Assembly: GCA_006386115.1 (NCBI GenBank)
Contig: VFIW01000060.1
Location: 62,001 to 126,000 of the forward strand
Reading direction: 5' to 3'
DNA length: 64,000 nucleotides
DNA from: Globisporangium splendens
Taxonomy: Eukaryota; Oomycota; Peronosporomycetes; Pythiales; Pythiaceae
Positions 33,392 through 44,262 of the stretch are shown here, piece after piece. Below the pieces are notes generated by a model. The model saw only the letters and a list, made by a program, of their open reading frames with translations, was not told the origin of the DNA and ran no database searches. The position numbers were made by a program, and so were the translations under genes. Position 1 is the first letter of the stretch. Every line of letters begins with the position of its first letter.

Positions 33392-34396
33392 AGCAGAGAG
33401 GAGCGGAGCTCGTGGCGAAGGTGGTGGTTGGCTGAGCAGAAAGGGCAAGTCGCTCTTTGACAGCTCGCAACGTGTCGCAGCGCAGCATTCTCTTCTAAAT
33501 CAGTATATTGAAGTTGAATGTTGAGTGATGAGTTGGTTTGATGCACTGGATTGAGTGAGCGTTTGGCAGTTGTTGCTGCAATGAGACTTTGGCAGTGCGG
33601 GATAGGGGTATCTGAGCGCCTCTCTTACTCGAAGAGGAGCAAAGCCAGTCCGTCTGTTACACGCCTATCGATGCAGTGAGTAACAGCATGGGTCAAATAT
33701 CCATTTATACAGGTGCAAACAACGTAAAAGTGAATTGTCACGGTTGTTATAGAAAGTCTCAATTAGAAGGGGTATACGAATACAGATTCCTTGTGCCCTT
33801 CTGATTCGGTGCTTAGTAATAGAACCAGCCAAGTCCACTCGTTTCGAAACTCCGCTTCTTCGAACGAAGCTTCCGAGGTCTCTGTCATTGCTGTTCCTCC
33901 ATGCGTCCTCCTCTTGCTTTGCTGCTGCTTTCGTGTCGAGCGCTGCACCAATTTTCTCGTTTTCGATTCGAAGCTGTTTTTGATGGGCAAAGCCTCGTGA
34001 ATTGCTGAGGATCCTGTGGGTATCTTGGCCAACATAGGGAGTTATATGACGAGAAAGTACAGGACAACCTGTTTCGACGACGGAAAGGTCCCTTCATTAT
34101 TGCGCTGCAAACGGAAGTCGATTCGGTGGACTGCAGAAGTATGGAGACCTGACAAATGCACTCAATTGTCAACAGCGATCACAGGTTACAAGCCGCCTTG
34201 CCTGCGTACGCTCCAACAGAGAGATCGCATTGGCAGCCTGAGACTGCATCCTTGGAGCAGAAGAAGGGAATTCTATCAAAGACAGCATCAATAGCCAACC
34301 AATCCCATCATTGTGAACACAATTCAAGCGCTGACTCAAACCAGACATGATAAGTTTACGCTTTATTGTTCAAAAATGGTATTGATATCAAGCCTT
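33392..34396. other. Intergenic between the two elicitin-like genes
   Basis: About 1 kb. Small reading frames at 33763-34035 and 33885-34172 on minus have no domain. No gene is supported. Confidence 0.5.
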
Positions 34397-34957
34397 TTAC
34401 AAGACGAACGCAGCGATCGAGCCAACGACGACAACGGCCGCGCTCACAGACGCGGTCATGGCGCTCGATGGCGCAGCGGTGGTTGGCGCTGGCGTGGACA
34501 CGGTCGAAGTCGAAGCCGACGAGCCCGACGACGCAACAGGGGCATTGCTGCTCGAGGTGGTCGAGGTCGCTGGCGCTGGGGTCTCAACGGTAGACGAGGT
34601 GGACGAGGAGCCGGCGGCGCTGGACGAGCCAGTCGACGTCGAGCCACAGCCGCCAATGACCTTCTCGATAAACGAGTTCAATGGCGTGGCGACACCGTCG
34701 ATCTCGAACGTGCACGAAGGGAAGGTCTTGGTGTTGGCGACGGCGATCAAATCAGTGCACTTGGAGCAAATAGCAGTAGCCTGTGTGGCCGTTGGGTTGG
34801 TCGTTGGAGGGATGATCGAGAACTGCGTGGCTTCAGAGCAGGCGTTGGCTTGTGGCACGAGCGAGATGAAGTCGGTCGCGAGCGACGCGAGGTCACATGA
34901 TTCGGCAGACACGACGGTGGCGATGACGGCGGCGGCGAGGACGGCGAAGGACTTCAT
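34397..34957 (-). CDS. Elicitin-like protein with GPI-type tail, copy 2
   Basis: 186 residues from the ATG at 34957, same architecture as copy 1: signal peptide MKSFAVLAAAVIATVVSA, six-cysteine domain beginning ESCDLASLATDF, Ser/Thr/Ala-rich stalk and hydrophobic GPI-type end. The stalk and tail DNA (34397 to about 34640) is nearly identical to 32781-33024 of copy 1, while the middle of the domain differs in several clustered residues (for example SFIEKVIGG against TFFTKVVGG, ICSKCTDL against ICTMCADL). This mosaic indicates gene conversion between the two tandem copies. Expected at the cell surface as a lipid/sterol-binding protein; the ligand is not known. Confidence 0.9.
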   Translation of the reverse strand: MKSFAVLAAAVIATVVSAESCDLASLATDFISLVPQANACSEATQFSIIPPTTNPTATQATAICSKCTDLIAVANTKTFPSCTFEIDGVATPLNSFIEKVIGGCGSTSTGSSSAAGSSSTSSTVETPAPATSTTSSSNAPVASSGSSASTSTVSTPAPTTAAPSSAMTASVSAAVVVVGSIAAFVL

Positions 34958-34992
34958 TGTGGCGGATGAGGTTGGGTCGATTTGACTGGGAT

Positions 34993-35012
34993 CGAGCAGA
35001 TTGCAGAATGAC
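34993..35012 (-). promoter_or_regulatory. Inr+FPR core promoter of elicitin-like copy 2
   Basis: TTGTCATTCTGCAATCTGCT on the minus strand matches the same core promoter as copy 1, about 40 bases before the ATG at 34957. Confidence 0.6.
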
Positions 35013-36758
35013 AAGCTGCGGTTTCAATGACACGAGCCTTCACTTTAGCCTCCAGCAGGAGAGCGATCAAAATGATATTTCCTGATTACCCAACAAATGC
35101 CGTTCCTGGTTCAAAGACAAACACATCAATTCCCACTTTGTGCAAAAGCCCCTTTGTGCCTCATCAAAAGGGGTCGTGATCACTCTTTGACCCTTGAGAA
35201 TGAAGGTGTTCAACAATCGAGATATACTATACCAGTACAAAATGTTGCTTCTTGAATATTCCAAAATTGTAGAGTACTTCGAAAAGTGATAATGGGATCG
35301 ACAGAATTGACATTTGGATGCTGCTTTGTTTCCTGGACTTGTACTTTAGCACGCAATTTTGCGATCTCAAATGCGCTAATTGAGACGCTAACTAAGGCAT
35401 TTCAAGTGATCAGAGTGCTTCTAGGTCTCCTCCCTGTTTCGCGTTTCCCAAGCGTAGCCCAGGTGATTATCCTGCTCAGGTGTCGACCCCCTCCCTCCAT
35501 TTCCCAATGCTCGAGGATCCTGAAGTGGGAGTTGGCCGCATACAAAGAGCGGGACATGTAATCACACCGAGTGGCTGGATGACGGGGACCATCGAAGCTT
35601 CGATGGGTTCTCTTTTTTTCCCAACTCGGACCTCCCGCTTCAATCTCTTGCGGTCGCATCGTCTGGTTCGGGGTCACAAAGTTGAGAAAAGCCACCTCCG
35701 CAAATCGCCGTCAGCCATGGAACTCGTTGCTGCCGAGTACAACGCCACGACGCGCGTGTTTTATGTCGGTTGTTGTTTGCTTTATGCAGCGAAAGAAGGT
35801 CGAAAGCAGCCCAAGAAACATGTCCCAACGGCTCGTTTTGGACCGTGCGTTGATGGGAGATGAAGGACTGATTACAACCACAATGCTCGTCGCATCTGGG
35901 TCCATACCTCCTCCATTCAGCAATTTTGTACTCGAATATACTTTGAGAATGCATCTATTCATACAGAAATCTGTGTGTGCTAATTGCAATGTATGTGTGA
36001 CGGATTGAAATATGTATAGAATTGTGCAGGATGCATTCAGAGAGAAAATGGAAGCTGCACATTCGATCCAAATGTTGACGCCACGTTTAGATGGGTACAG
36101 ACGCCATTTTGGTCACTTTCCACCATCCTCCTTTGTCGCTTTGTCGGCATGTGTTTGTCCAGCGAAACGACGCGAATTTGCCTGCGCTGCGAAACACTGC
36201 CATCCCTCTTCCCTTTGCAATGCAATTGATACACAAGGGCGGCTGCAAAATGACACTTTCATCTGCCAAATGAGACTTTGGTTCATCTGCACAGTATCTT
36301 CAACTGCAGCACGCTTGACGCGCGTCAGCGTCTCTTTGCGCTAAAGTCCCAATGCCATCACTTGGATGGTCCTTTCGCCAATGTTCGCTATCAGCCTTTT
36401 TAGCTGCTGGCGCTTGCCATTCGGCTGCGATAAGCTTGTCCGGGCTTTTTCTTTCTGAATCACCTCTTGCTTTCCTTGGAGCCGCCCGAGTGTGTGCAAG
36501 AATAGCACCGAGTGCACGCGATTGGCATGAGCACATTGCTGCCAGAATACAGCACCAAGAACAGCATCACATACTTCCACATACAGTATTGCGATGGTCA
36601 CGCACGCCATGAACAGTTCGTTCCGCATGCAGGCGTGCACGTCACCTCGTGTCGCCACGAAGAACGCGCGGTATGCAACAGCAGCGTCGTCCACCTCAGG
36701 ACGACACCAATGGCAGTCGAAAGAAGAAGAGGACGACGTACAATGCAGTAGCACTAGT
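35013..36758. other. Intergenic, 1.7 kb without a supported gene
   Basis: Several frames of 60-137 codons overlap one another on both strands, none with a domain. The right end probably contains the leader of the FAM161-like gene; an alternative start of that gene lies at 36594. Confidence 0.5.
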
Positions 36759-39342
36759 ATGCGCTACAAGTTGTTGGACGAGCGCGAGCAGTTGCGCGAA
36801 GCGGAGACGGTCGACCGCATGATCGACGAGCTGACGGTGCAGCGGAACGCGCGGCGACCGCAAAGCGCACGACAACGGCAGCAACAGCATGCTCATACAC
36901 ACACTAGTGGCAATACCGGTAGTCGACGCACTTCAACAACGACACCGCGAAGAGCAGTCGACAGATCAATGACATCGCAGGAGTTGCGAGAGCCAAGCAA
37001 GTCGCCATCGCTGTCACGCCGCGCGAGTCTCAACCACTCGTCGTCGTCGGCCTCGTTCCAACAGCAAGTCGTCGAGGAACTGCAGCGATTGAAAAAGGCA
37101 CAGCAGCAGGATCTCGAAGCGATTCAGACGCTCCAGCGCGAAAAAGAACGCGCCGAGCGCAAGGCGCAGGAGCTCGAAGCGCGATTCCGTGCCAAGTCCA
37201 ATGAATCAAGGAGCTCAGCACCACAGGAGCTGGTGCTCGATGACGACCCGAGCGATGATGAGAACAACAACAACAATGTCGCGTTTCAAGACGGCATTGG
37301 GGACGAATCGCTGCCACCACCGCAGTGCGATGACGAAGCGGACTGGACGAATGGGAATACGCTGGACTCTGCTTCGTCTCCGGAACTTTCACCGTCCAAA
37401 TGGTCACCGCAAGGTACATTTTCACCATATTTGATACCTTGTGGTCAGAGTTTTGTCGTTTATGACATTGGCTTGCTTGTTTCGTTTTCCTTTTTGTGCT
37501 TAGCGAGTGTGTCGCCCGTGTTTGCCAAGCAGAGAGCAAAATTGAAATCGCATGATTTTCGATGTGAGGGCGACTCGTCATCGCCCAGCGCCACCCAAGA
37601 CGTGGACTCAGAGGAGCAGCTCGTGCAATCATGGACGTCGCCACCAAAGCTCGACGACGATCCTCCGCAATGTCGGCGCGGGTGGGAGGAACACAAACCA
37701 GTGACACAGAACCATCCTCGCCCTCAAACCTCAAAATCACGACCGCAAAGTCCAACAACTGCCGCAACTCGAATGCGAGAACGCAGTCGAGAGCGGAAAG
37801 GCAGCGTCGAAGACCCACAGCGTCGGCTATCATGCTCGTTCTTCGAAGAGCAAGTGCTCCCCTATGCTTGCATGCTTGCCATGCATGCAATCTTGTCTTT
37901 GACTCGTGTGTTTCCTGGTTCATCTACTTTATAGGAAGCAAAAGGCACAAGAAGAGGAGCTCCAGCGTTCCCGTGAAGCTGCTGAGCGTCTGGCACGTGC
38001 CCAGAAAGCACAACCACCGACACGATTACTCGAACGTCAGGCGCTTGCGCTTGAGAAGAAGCAAGTGCAACTGCAGCCGCTGGATGCTCAAGTCCACGCC
38101 GAACTGACCAAGGACAAGAAAATCAAGGCGCGCGACGTGCCGATCACAACGTATGTGCGGATCCAGAAGCCTGGTGATGATGCGAGCGCAGCAGTGGTTG
38201 TCACGCTAGACGAGGAAGAAGCGCGTCGCAAAGAGCGGGTCCGACTCCGCGCGCAGCAATTGCTCGCGTCCGCTGAGTTGCCCCCGCGCATGATGGCCTC
38301 GGCGACCGGCAATGGCGCGTCTGAGCCATTAGAAAGCACCAGGCAAGGCGTCATGAGTGTGAAGATGAAGAAGCAACTCGCAGCGCAAGCCGACGAAGCC
38401 GCGCGCAAGTTGAAGCAAAAACCAAGTCCGTGCCGGACTTTGACCGACTGCACTCGCAGTGGGGAAAGCGCTTGAAGGCGTGCAAGACCCAGGCTTCGAT
38501 ACAGAGCAGCGTCTTGGACAACGCGGGTGATGCGGCGGCAACAACGCCACGGAAGATTCAAAGTCGTGAGTTTTTCACGTCCAGAGCCACGAAACTCGCT
38601 GAGCTCAAGGCGAAAAAGCTCGCGCGACAGCAAAAGCGTCTTCAACAGGAGGATGCCCAGCGTAAAGCCCAGCACGAGGCGCAACTCAGGCTGCTGGAAA
38701 AAGTCAAGTCGACAGCAAAGCCAACCAAGAACGCAGCCGGCAATAACACCATGCGTGGGGATCCGCGTCCAACGAAATCCGAGGTGCTTCGTGTCCAGAA
38801 GGTGCTCGACACGCTCGCACGCTCGCAAAAGCAGCAGGAGCAGCTTGCTCGTGAGGAAGAATCGCGGCAGAACAAGATGAGACGCGCAGCACAACGCGTG
38901 GCGGCGCAGGTGAAGGCGTCCGAGCAAGCGCGGCTCGACGGGAAGAGCGACTACGTAAGCATCACCGAGATCGACCGCGTCGCCAAGGAGCGCGCGCGAG
39001 TTCCGACGGTCGCTCAAGGAAAGCATCACGCACAACAAACAGCGCATTCTGGGCGCCGCCGCGGCCACGTCCTCGCTCATGGAGCGGTACGCGACGAATC
39101 TCAAGCGCGACGAGCACAAGAAAAACGCACTCGAAGCCGTCGTGAAGAACGTGTTCCAGGGCAACCTGGGTGTCATGAAGGGCACCCTGACCGACGAAGA
39201 GCACGACCTCGTACGTGACATCGTTGCCTCGGAGGACGCTGAGGACAAGGACGACGGCATTATCGCTGGTGGTGGTCGCGGCAAAGCCAAAGCAAACGCC
39301 GCCAAGGAAGACGACGACGAAGACGGGTACTCGGATGTGTAG
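36759..39342 (+). CDS. Coiled-coil protein resembling FAM161 (centriole/flagellum), with frame breaks
   Basis: Model: exon 36759-37413, a 90-bp intron (donor GTACAT, acceptor GTGCTTAG), exon 37504-37853, an 85-bp intron to 37938, then 37939-39342. The start is MRYKLLDEREQLREAETVDR; 36594 is an alternative in-frame start. The body is charged and helical (QKAQEEELQRSREAAERLARAQ; REFFTSRATKLAELKAKK) and contains VPDFDRLHSQWGKRL and TSSLMERYATNLKRDEHKKN. These resemble the conserved blocks of FAM161/UPF0564 proteins at ciliary basal bodies. The frame breaks twice: one base is missing at an A5 run (38417-38421), and a two-base loss or one-base gain occurs in a CG repeat (38991-38998). Both sit in error-prone runs. 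A role in the zoospore flagellum is plausible but inferred. Confidence 0.55.
37414..37503 (+). other. In-frame 90-bp intron without stop codons
   Basis: The intron length is a multiple of three and it has no stop in the frame of the gene. If retained it would add 30 residues, including a hydrophobic run (VVYDIGLLVSFSFLCL) in an otherwise charged coiled-coil protein. Confidence 0.7.
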
Positions 39343-39492
39343 AGCCTAACACCGCGCGCAAAAATGAACAACTCGCTGGATCACTTGTTTGCTGAGACCG
39401 TGGTCTTGATCTCTTCGAAATTGGGATTGCATTGACTTCTATTGATTTTATTCTTTTTGCAGAATGGGAGGAGCTACAAGGAGCTGATAGAT

Positions 39493-40544
39493 TTACTTGG
39501 CATCTGGCACCAAAAACGCCTTGAGTACGTCGTAGGTCGCGAACTGGACGCCCATGTTGGGCATCGCGCGCACGAGCGTCGGCAGCAGCCCGCGGTAGTA
39601 CACGGTCCAGCCCTCGTTCTTGAGCAGCTTGATGTAGCAGTCGACCGCGTTCTTATAGATAATCGGCGCGCCGCCTTGGCCCTGCATCTGCAATCGTCGG
39701 CGCACCGTGTCGTTCGGGTACGTCAGGATCGTCGCGATCATGCCGGCGCCTCCGCCACACACCATCTTACCCACGTAATCGACCTTGGGGTCGATATCGG
39801 ACGGTAGCAGCGATTTCAGGACGTCGTACGAGCCGAACTTGATGCCTTCGTACGGGATGCTGCCCAGCAGCGTCGGTCCAATGCCACGGAACAAAGCGCG
39901 GAAGCCTTCTTCGCGCAATGTCACGATAAACGTGTTGTAGATGCCGTTGTACTTGATCTTGTCGCCAATGTGGCCCGACAAGCGCGTTCGGATCAGATCC
40001 AGCGGATACGTGAGCACCGATGCCGTGAATCCGGACATCGAACCGGCCACGAACGCACCCCAGACAGGGAGCTTGCCCTCTCCGCCCGAGTACATGCCGC
40101 GGAACAGGTCTTTGTACACGTCCGAGAAGCCAAAGAGGATCGCCTTGTGCGGCACCACACGCACGCACGCCGCGAGATTGCCGCGCCAGAAGCCGATCAC
40201 GCCTTCGTTTGTGAAAATGCTCTGCGCACATAGACAAAGTACATCTGTGTAAGAGATTCATAACGGCAGTATGGGCACGAAGAATATCGACTGTAAAAGC
40301 ATACCTTGGTGGTCTGGACCATGCCGACGGATTCGCCCGTTTGGCACACGATCTTGACGCGCTCAAACGGCGCGACGACAGTCTTCGCGACGATGCCCGC
40401 GCCGCCGCCGGCCGCCATTTGGCGCAATTGGCGCTGGTTCCACTTCGAATCCTTTTTCGGCTTGGCTGTGGTAGCACGTGCAGCAGCAGCCGCATCACTG
40501 ATCACAACACCTGGCATCGCGCTCTCGGACAATGGCGCAGTCAT
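39493..40544 (-). CDS. Mitochondrial carrier family protein, CoA/ADP-carrier type
   Basis: Two exons, 40544-40305 and 40221-39493, joined through an 83-bp intron (donor GTATGC, acceptor GTGCGCAG) give 322 residues. Three ~100-residue repeats are visible, each with a carrier signature: APFERVKIV in the first, YPLDLIRTRL in the second and YPNDTVRRRL in the third. The SIPYEGIKFGSYD and RAMPNMGVQFATYD segments and overall sequence point to the SLC25A42/SLC25A16/Leu5 group, which moves coenzyme A and adenine nucleotides across the inner mitochondrial membrane. The ~45-residue N-terminal extension is Ala-rich. Substrate is inferred from similarity. The ATG at 40544 (MTAPLSESAMPGVV) is preferred over upstream non-ATG codons. 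Convergent with the FAM161-like gene. Confidence 0.88.
40222..40304 (-). other. Intron of the mitochondrial carrier gene
   Basis: 83 bp, phase 0. It joins MVQTTK to SIFTNEGVIGFWRGN, restoring the carrier consensus across the junction. Confidence 0.9.
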
Positions 40545-41080
40545 TGGGGAATCTTTTCCTCGATAGCTTCGACGCAAGCAATCTCACCAGCAGCTTGGAA
40601 CCTTCGATGCTGCAACGTGTGCCGGACAAGTTGCAAAAGCAAGAAACGACTGGCTATGAATTCCAGCAGTCACGTGCTGATACGCAAACCGTTTCGGGAT
40701 CTATAAATAGCTCTTCGCGAAGAGCTACGTTGGACTCGGACTGGGGAATATGGAGAACCGCAAGAGCGAAGCAGACAGCGTTAGTGCGCGTACGTTGTGT
40801 CCGGGATATGCGCGCACGAGAGAGAGCGAGAGAGAGGAGAAGAGAAGAGAAGAGAAGAGAGCGCCGACCGCACCCTCGTCGCCGTCTTCTTCGCCTTCGT
40901 CGCGTTGTGCGTTTTCGTCTTCTGAGCTGCGTTCAACGTTGGGGGAGAAAAAACAAAAAAGGAGCCACGTCAGCACCACATGAAGAGTAGCGTCACCTTC
41001 GTGCGACCTTGTGACTGGGAATGTGACGCAGCATTTTGATTGGTGGAAATAGGAGACATGATTCCCTCAGTCACGCTGCG
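40545..41080. other. Intergenic with a purine-rich simple repeat (40810-40862)
   Basis: A run of GAGA/AGAAG units (about 50 bp) lies at 40810-40862. No gene was seen. The left end must hold the carrier promoter. Confidence 0.5.
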
Positions 41081-41767
41081 TCACCTCGAGCGACCTTCGT
41101 GGCACCTCATCTCGTTCCTGATTCCAGATATCTCCATCACAAAAGTAACTCCAAGTGCGATCATCATTTGCACTAGCTGCCAGTGGACTTCAAGCATAAA
41201 TGCGAGCTGATGGATCGACGACGACAAGCGCAGCTTCCGACCCAGCACGTACGAGAGCAGGGGAAACGATAGTAGCTCGAGACCACTGCACAGCGTGATG
41301 CTGCCGATGTTGCGCTGTAGCGTGTCATCATCGACATTTTTCACATTGGAGTAGATCGCGGACAGGAGAACGAACACCCGTTGAGCGGATGATGGTATGC
41401 TCCGGAATGCGGGGCTGAACACCGGGTAAATGCTGCATGCCAGCCCGAACGCCAGTCTGATGCCTGTGAGCGCGGCCACTTTAGTTATACAGACGACTTT
41501 CATGAGTGAGATTGGGAGGCGAGGCACAAAACATTGAAGTTGCAGTAGGCTCGTGGAAGTGACGAAGCAAGTGTAGAGATATCTGCGCAACCAGAACAGT
41601 TGGCTGTGTTGGAGCCCATTTGCTGGAGGTTGGAGTGGGATGCAGCCGAGTAGCGTGATCACACAGATATGGCAAGTGTGCGTGCGATGGCCAGTCAGAG
41701 ATCCACTTGCCTCAACCAATGCAGACTGAGACGTTGATTTCCTCAGCAGGCAGAAAGCTGTCATCTG
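41081..41767 (-). pseudogene. Fragment of a multi-pass membrane protein of unknown function
   Basis: A minus-strand open frame (up to 42106) ends with a hydrophobic region containing four or five likely membrane segments (CHICVITLLGCIPL, RRYLYTCFVTSTSLLQL, TGIRLAFGLACSIYPVF, GLELLSFPLLSYVLG). The arrangement CIPLQPPANGLQHSQLFWLR followed by CFVPRLPIS resembles a recurrent oomycete membrane protein family I cannot name, which is normally much longer. The N-terminal part of the frame (before about 41767) does not look like protein. A truncated remnant is the best guess; expression is unknown. Confidence 0.35.
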
Positions 41768-42294
41768 GAGGGTCAATGTGCATCGGAAACGCCGCACTTT
41801 GTAACCTCGTAGTGGAGAAACACATTTTAAAGCGCTGAGGCGAGCACATACCCGCGAACATCCGTTCTGGTGCAAGTAATAGAGCGGCTGCAGTTGTGAC
41901 TCGCGCAGTTTGCTTTGAGGCACTCGCACGAATGACTCCGTTGGGTGAGCTGAGAGAATTACCGCAGCAGATAAATAGACTGGTGCAAACGTTATGCAAA
42001 GCGGCACTTTCAAAGCTGGCCGAGTCTGAACTACAAAAAGCTCCGAGCACACAGTTTTCGAGGTACGATACTGATTCCCATCAACTCTCTCGAGACAAAC
42101 TGGCAAACTTTCTCGATGCCACGCTCGCTGCAGTCACTGACCAGGTTTAACCGGCTATTTTGCGCCGGCTTGTTTGTTGCGGTTAGTCTTTTCGACAGGT
42201 ATCCTTGGACTGTCGAGAACACCACTTTGTTGTCAAAAACGTGTGCCACACACCCCAACATTTCATCTCACCACACACATCACGGCAAACAAGC
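41768..42294. other. Region between the membrane protein fragment and the F1 alpha-like gene
   Basis: A plus-strand frame at 41896-42150 encodes 84 residues that could be helical (MTPLGELRELPQQINRLVQ), but no splice model or homology supports it. The right end is the promoter and leader of the next gene. Confidence 0.4.
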
Positions 42295-44262
42295 ATGACG
42301 CAGCAGCTCCGCCGCTCGACGATGGAGCGCGTGGCGCTGCGCCTCCGCAAGCAGCGCGTCAGCGGACCGGCGGCTCTTGCTGCTGGCGCTCTGCCACTGG
42401 TCCGTAGCGCTGGTGCGTGCGCGTCGCTGCTCGAGGGCTCCCCGCTTTCTACGGGAGTGCATCGTCCGATCTGCACGACGCGCGTCATCGCGCAGCGCAA
42501 GATCACATCGGACGCGAACGAGGCGATGCTGGCGCAGCAGATGCTGGATTTCATGGCGCTCGCAGAGGAGAAGGAAGGAGGCGGTGGCGGCGAGGGTGAT
42601 GCTGGAGACGACGGACTCAAGTCAGAGCTGCCCGTGACCGGCGTCGTGCTCGATGTCAAGAACAACATTGCGAGCATCTCGGGGCTGCGCCACGCGACGA
42701 TCGGCTCTGTCGTTGCCATCCACGGGGAACCAGAAGGCGAAGAGGGGAGCGGCAGCGACGAGCCGCTTTGCCACGGCGTCGTGCTCTTCTTGGAGAAGAA
42801 AGTGGCTCACGTCGCGCTGTTCAGCGACCACCACCAGTCGCAATCCGTGCAATCCGTGCGACTCGGCATGGACGCCACGTTGGAGAGCGAGCAGCTGGAG
42901 ATTGCTGGGGGGCTTACTAAGTTTGCGGGCAAAGCTGTGGATCCGCTCGGCGATCCAATTGAGCTCGTGTATTCCGACGAAGGCAATGCGGCAAAGGCAG
43001 ACAGCACAGCCACCGACCGTATTTCGCTTGCGTGGGGATCCAAGACAGTGCCTCGCCTCATGCAACGCGGACCGCTGAAGGATTCACTGGAGACCGGTAT
43101 CTTGGCGATCGACTGCTTTAAGCCGCTGGCGTTCGGACATCGCTTTGGCATTCTCGGTCCTCGCAACAGTGGCAAGACTAAAATGATGCTCGATATCATC
43201 GCGCACCAAGTCAAGACAAGTCTCGCTGCGGGCAACGAGCCACCGCATTTCGTGTATGTCTGCGTTGGCAAACCGCAGGCGCGCGTGCAGCAGATCCTGC
43301 AGTTCCTGGAGCAAACGGACTCGTTGCCCTACACGACGATCGTGTCGGCCGACGAGCGCGACTCGCTGATCAAGCAGTACTTGACGCCATTTTCCGGCTG
43401 CGCGATCGCCGAGTACTTTATGAAGACCAACAAGTCGCGCAAGAGCGTCGTGGTGTACGACGACATGGCGACGCACACGGTGGTCGTCGAGAGCCTCGTG
43501 CAGACCATGAAGTTGCCCAAGATCTCGCAACTGAGTCTCAGTGCGCACGCCGTGCTCATGGAGCGCTCGGCGCAGCTCGTTGATGCGTTGGGGATTAACC
43601 AGTCACTCACGACGTTTGCGCTCGCGGACACGCCGGACAGCAGCACGGGTGAGGTCACGGAGTTCCAGCAGAAGATGACGTCGATCGTGGACGATGCTGT
43701 CGGCTTGGAGTCGCAGTTGGCGCGGCAACGCGTCTACCCACCCGTAGACGTGCTCACGCCGGGTGCATCGATCCGCGGTCCGCCGTTCCAGTCGGCGGCG
43801 CTCTGGAAGTCCATGACCAAGTTGCGATCGCTCGTCAACAACGCGTCGTACACGAAGAGTAACGTAGACGTGTCCAAGAAGCTCGGTCTGGAAGTCGAGC
43901 CTGAAGACCTCGAGGTGCTCGAGTTGCAGGAGCTCGTGCGCCAGTTTTTCGTGCAAACCCCACTGCGCACGGTGTCGCGCGTCGAGAAGGAGGTCGGTGT
44001 GCTCTTCCTCACGACGCTGCAGGTGCGTCGCGTGCCGACGCCAAACCAATTCCAGCTCTGGGACTTTGTGAACAACATCGTGGCGCAACTGAACACCGAG
44101 TCCCCCGAGTTGGTCCACTTGATCGAGACCCACCCGCGCGACCAGCAGTGGCCAGCGTACGTCGAAGAGGAGCTCACGGCGGTGTTCACGCAGGCGCTCA
44201 ACCGTCTCCGCAAAGAGCACCAGCAGAAGCGACAGCAGCAGATCAAGAGAAGAACGCGATAA
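42295..44262 (+). CDS. Divergent mitochondrial F1-ATPase alpha-subunit-like protein
   Basis: 655 residues from the ATG at 42295. The N-terminus is rich in arginine and lacks acids (MTQQLRRSTMERVALRLRKQ), typical of a mitochondrial presequence. A beta-barrel-like segment (LPVTGVVLDVKNNIASISGL) and a RecA-type nucleotide domain follow. The P-loop is GPRNSGKT (288-295) instead of GDRQTGKT, then YVCVGKPQARVQQI, SGCAIAEYF, VVVYDDMATH and an arginine in GASIRGPP at the place of the alpha arginine finger (SVSRVG). The canonical alpha motif with PGREAYPGDVF is missing, and the protein is about 100 residues longer than normal alpha. It is therefore a paralogue, not the usual ATP synthase subunit. It could be an extra F1 component or an assembly factor. 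Convergent with PRMT7. Confidence 0.8.
   Translation: MTQQLRRSTMERVALRLRKQRVSGPAALAAGALPLVRSAGACASLLEGSPLSTGVHRPICTTRVIAQRKITSDANEAMLAQQMLDFMALAEEKEGGGGGEGDAGDDGLKSELPVTGVVLDVKNNIASISGLRHATIGSVVAIHGEPEGEEGSGSDEPLCHGVVLFLEKKVAHVALFSDHHQSQSVQSVRLGMDATLESEQLEIAGGLTKFAGKAVDPLGDPIELVYSDEGNAAKADSTATDRISLAWGSKTVPRLMQRGPLKDSLETGILAIDCFKPLAFGHRFGILGPRNSGKTKMMLDIIAHQVKTSLAAGNEPPHFVYVCVGKPQARVQQILQFLEQTDSLPYTTIVSADERDSLIKQYLTPFSGCAIAEYFMKTNKSRKSVVVYDDMATHTVVVESLVQTMKLPKISQLSLSAHAVLMERSAQLVDALGINQSLTTFALADTPDSSTGEVTEFQQKMTSIVDDAVGLESQLARQRVYPPVDVLTPGASIRGPPFQSAALWKSMTKLRSLVNNASYTKSNVDVSKKLGLEVEPEDLEVLELQELVRQFFVQTPLRTVSRVEKEVGVLFLTTLQVRRVPTPNQFQLWDFVNNIVAQLNTESPELVHLIETHPRDQQWPAYVEEELTAVFTQALNRLRKEHQQKRQQQIKRRTR

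Noticed and set aside
41896..42150. 84-residue plus-strand frame before the F1 alpha-like gene
   Set aside because: Reads like a helix but has no homologue known to me, no splice partner and overlaps another weak frame.
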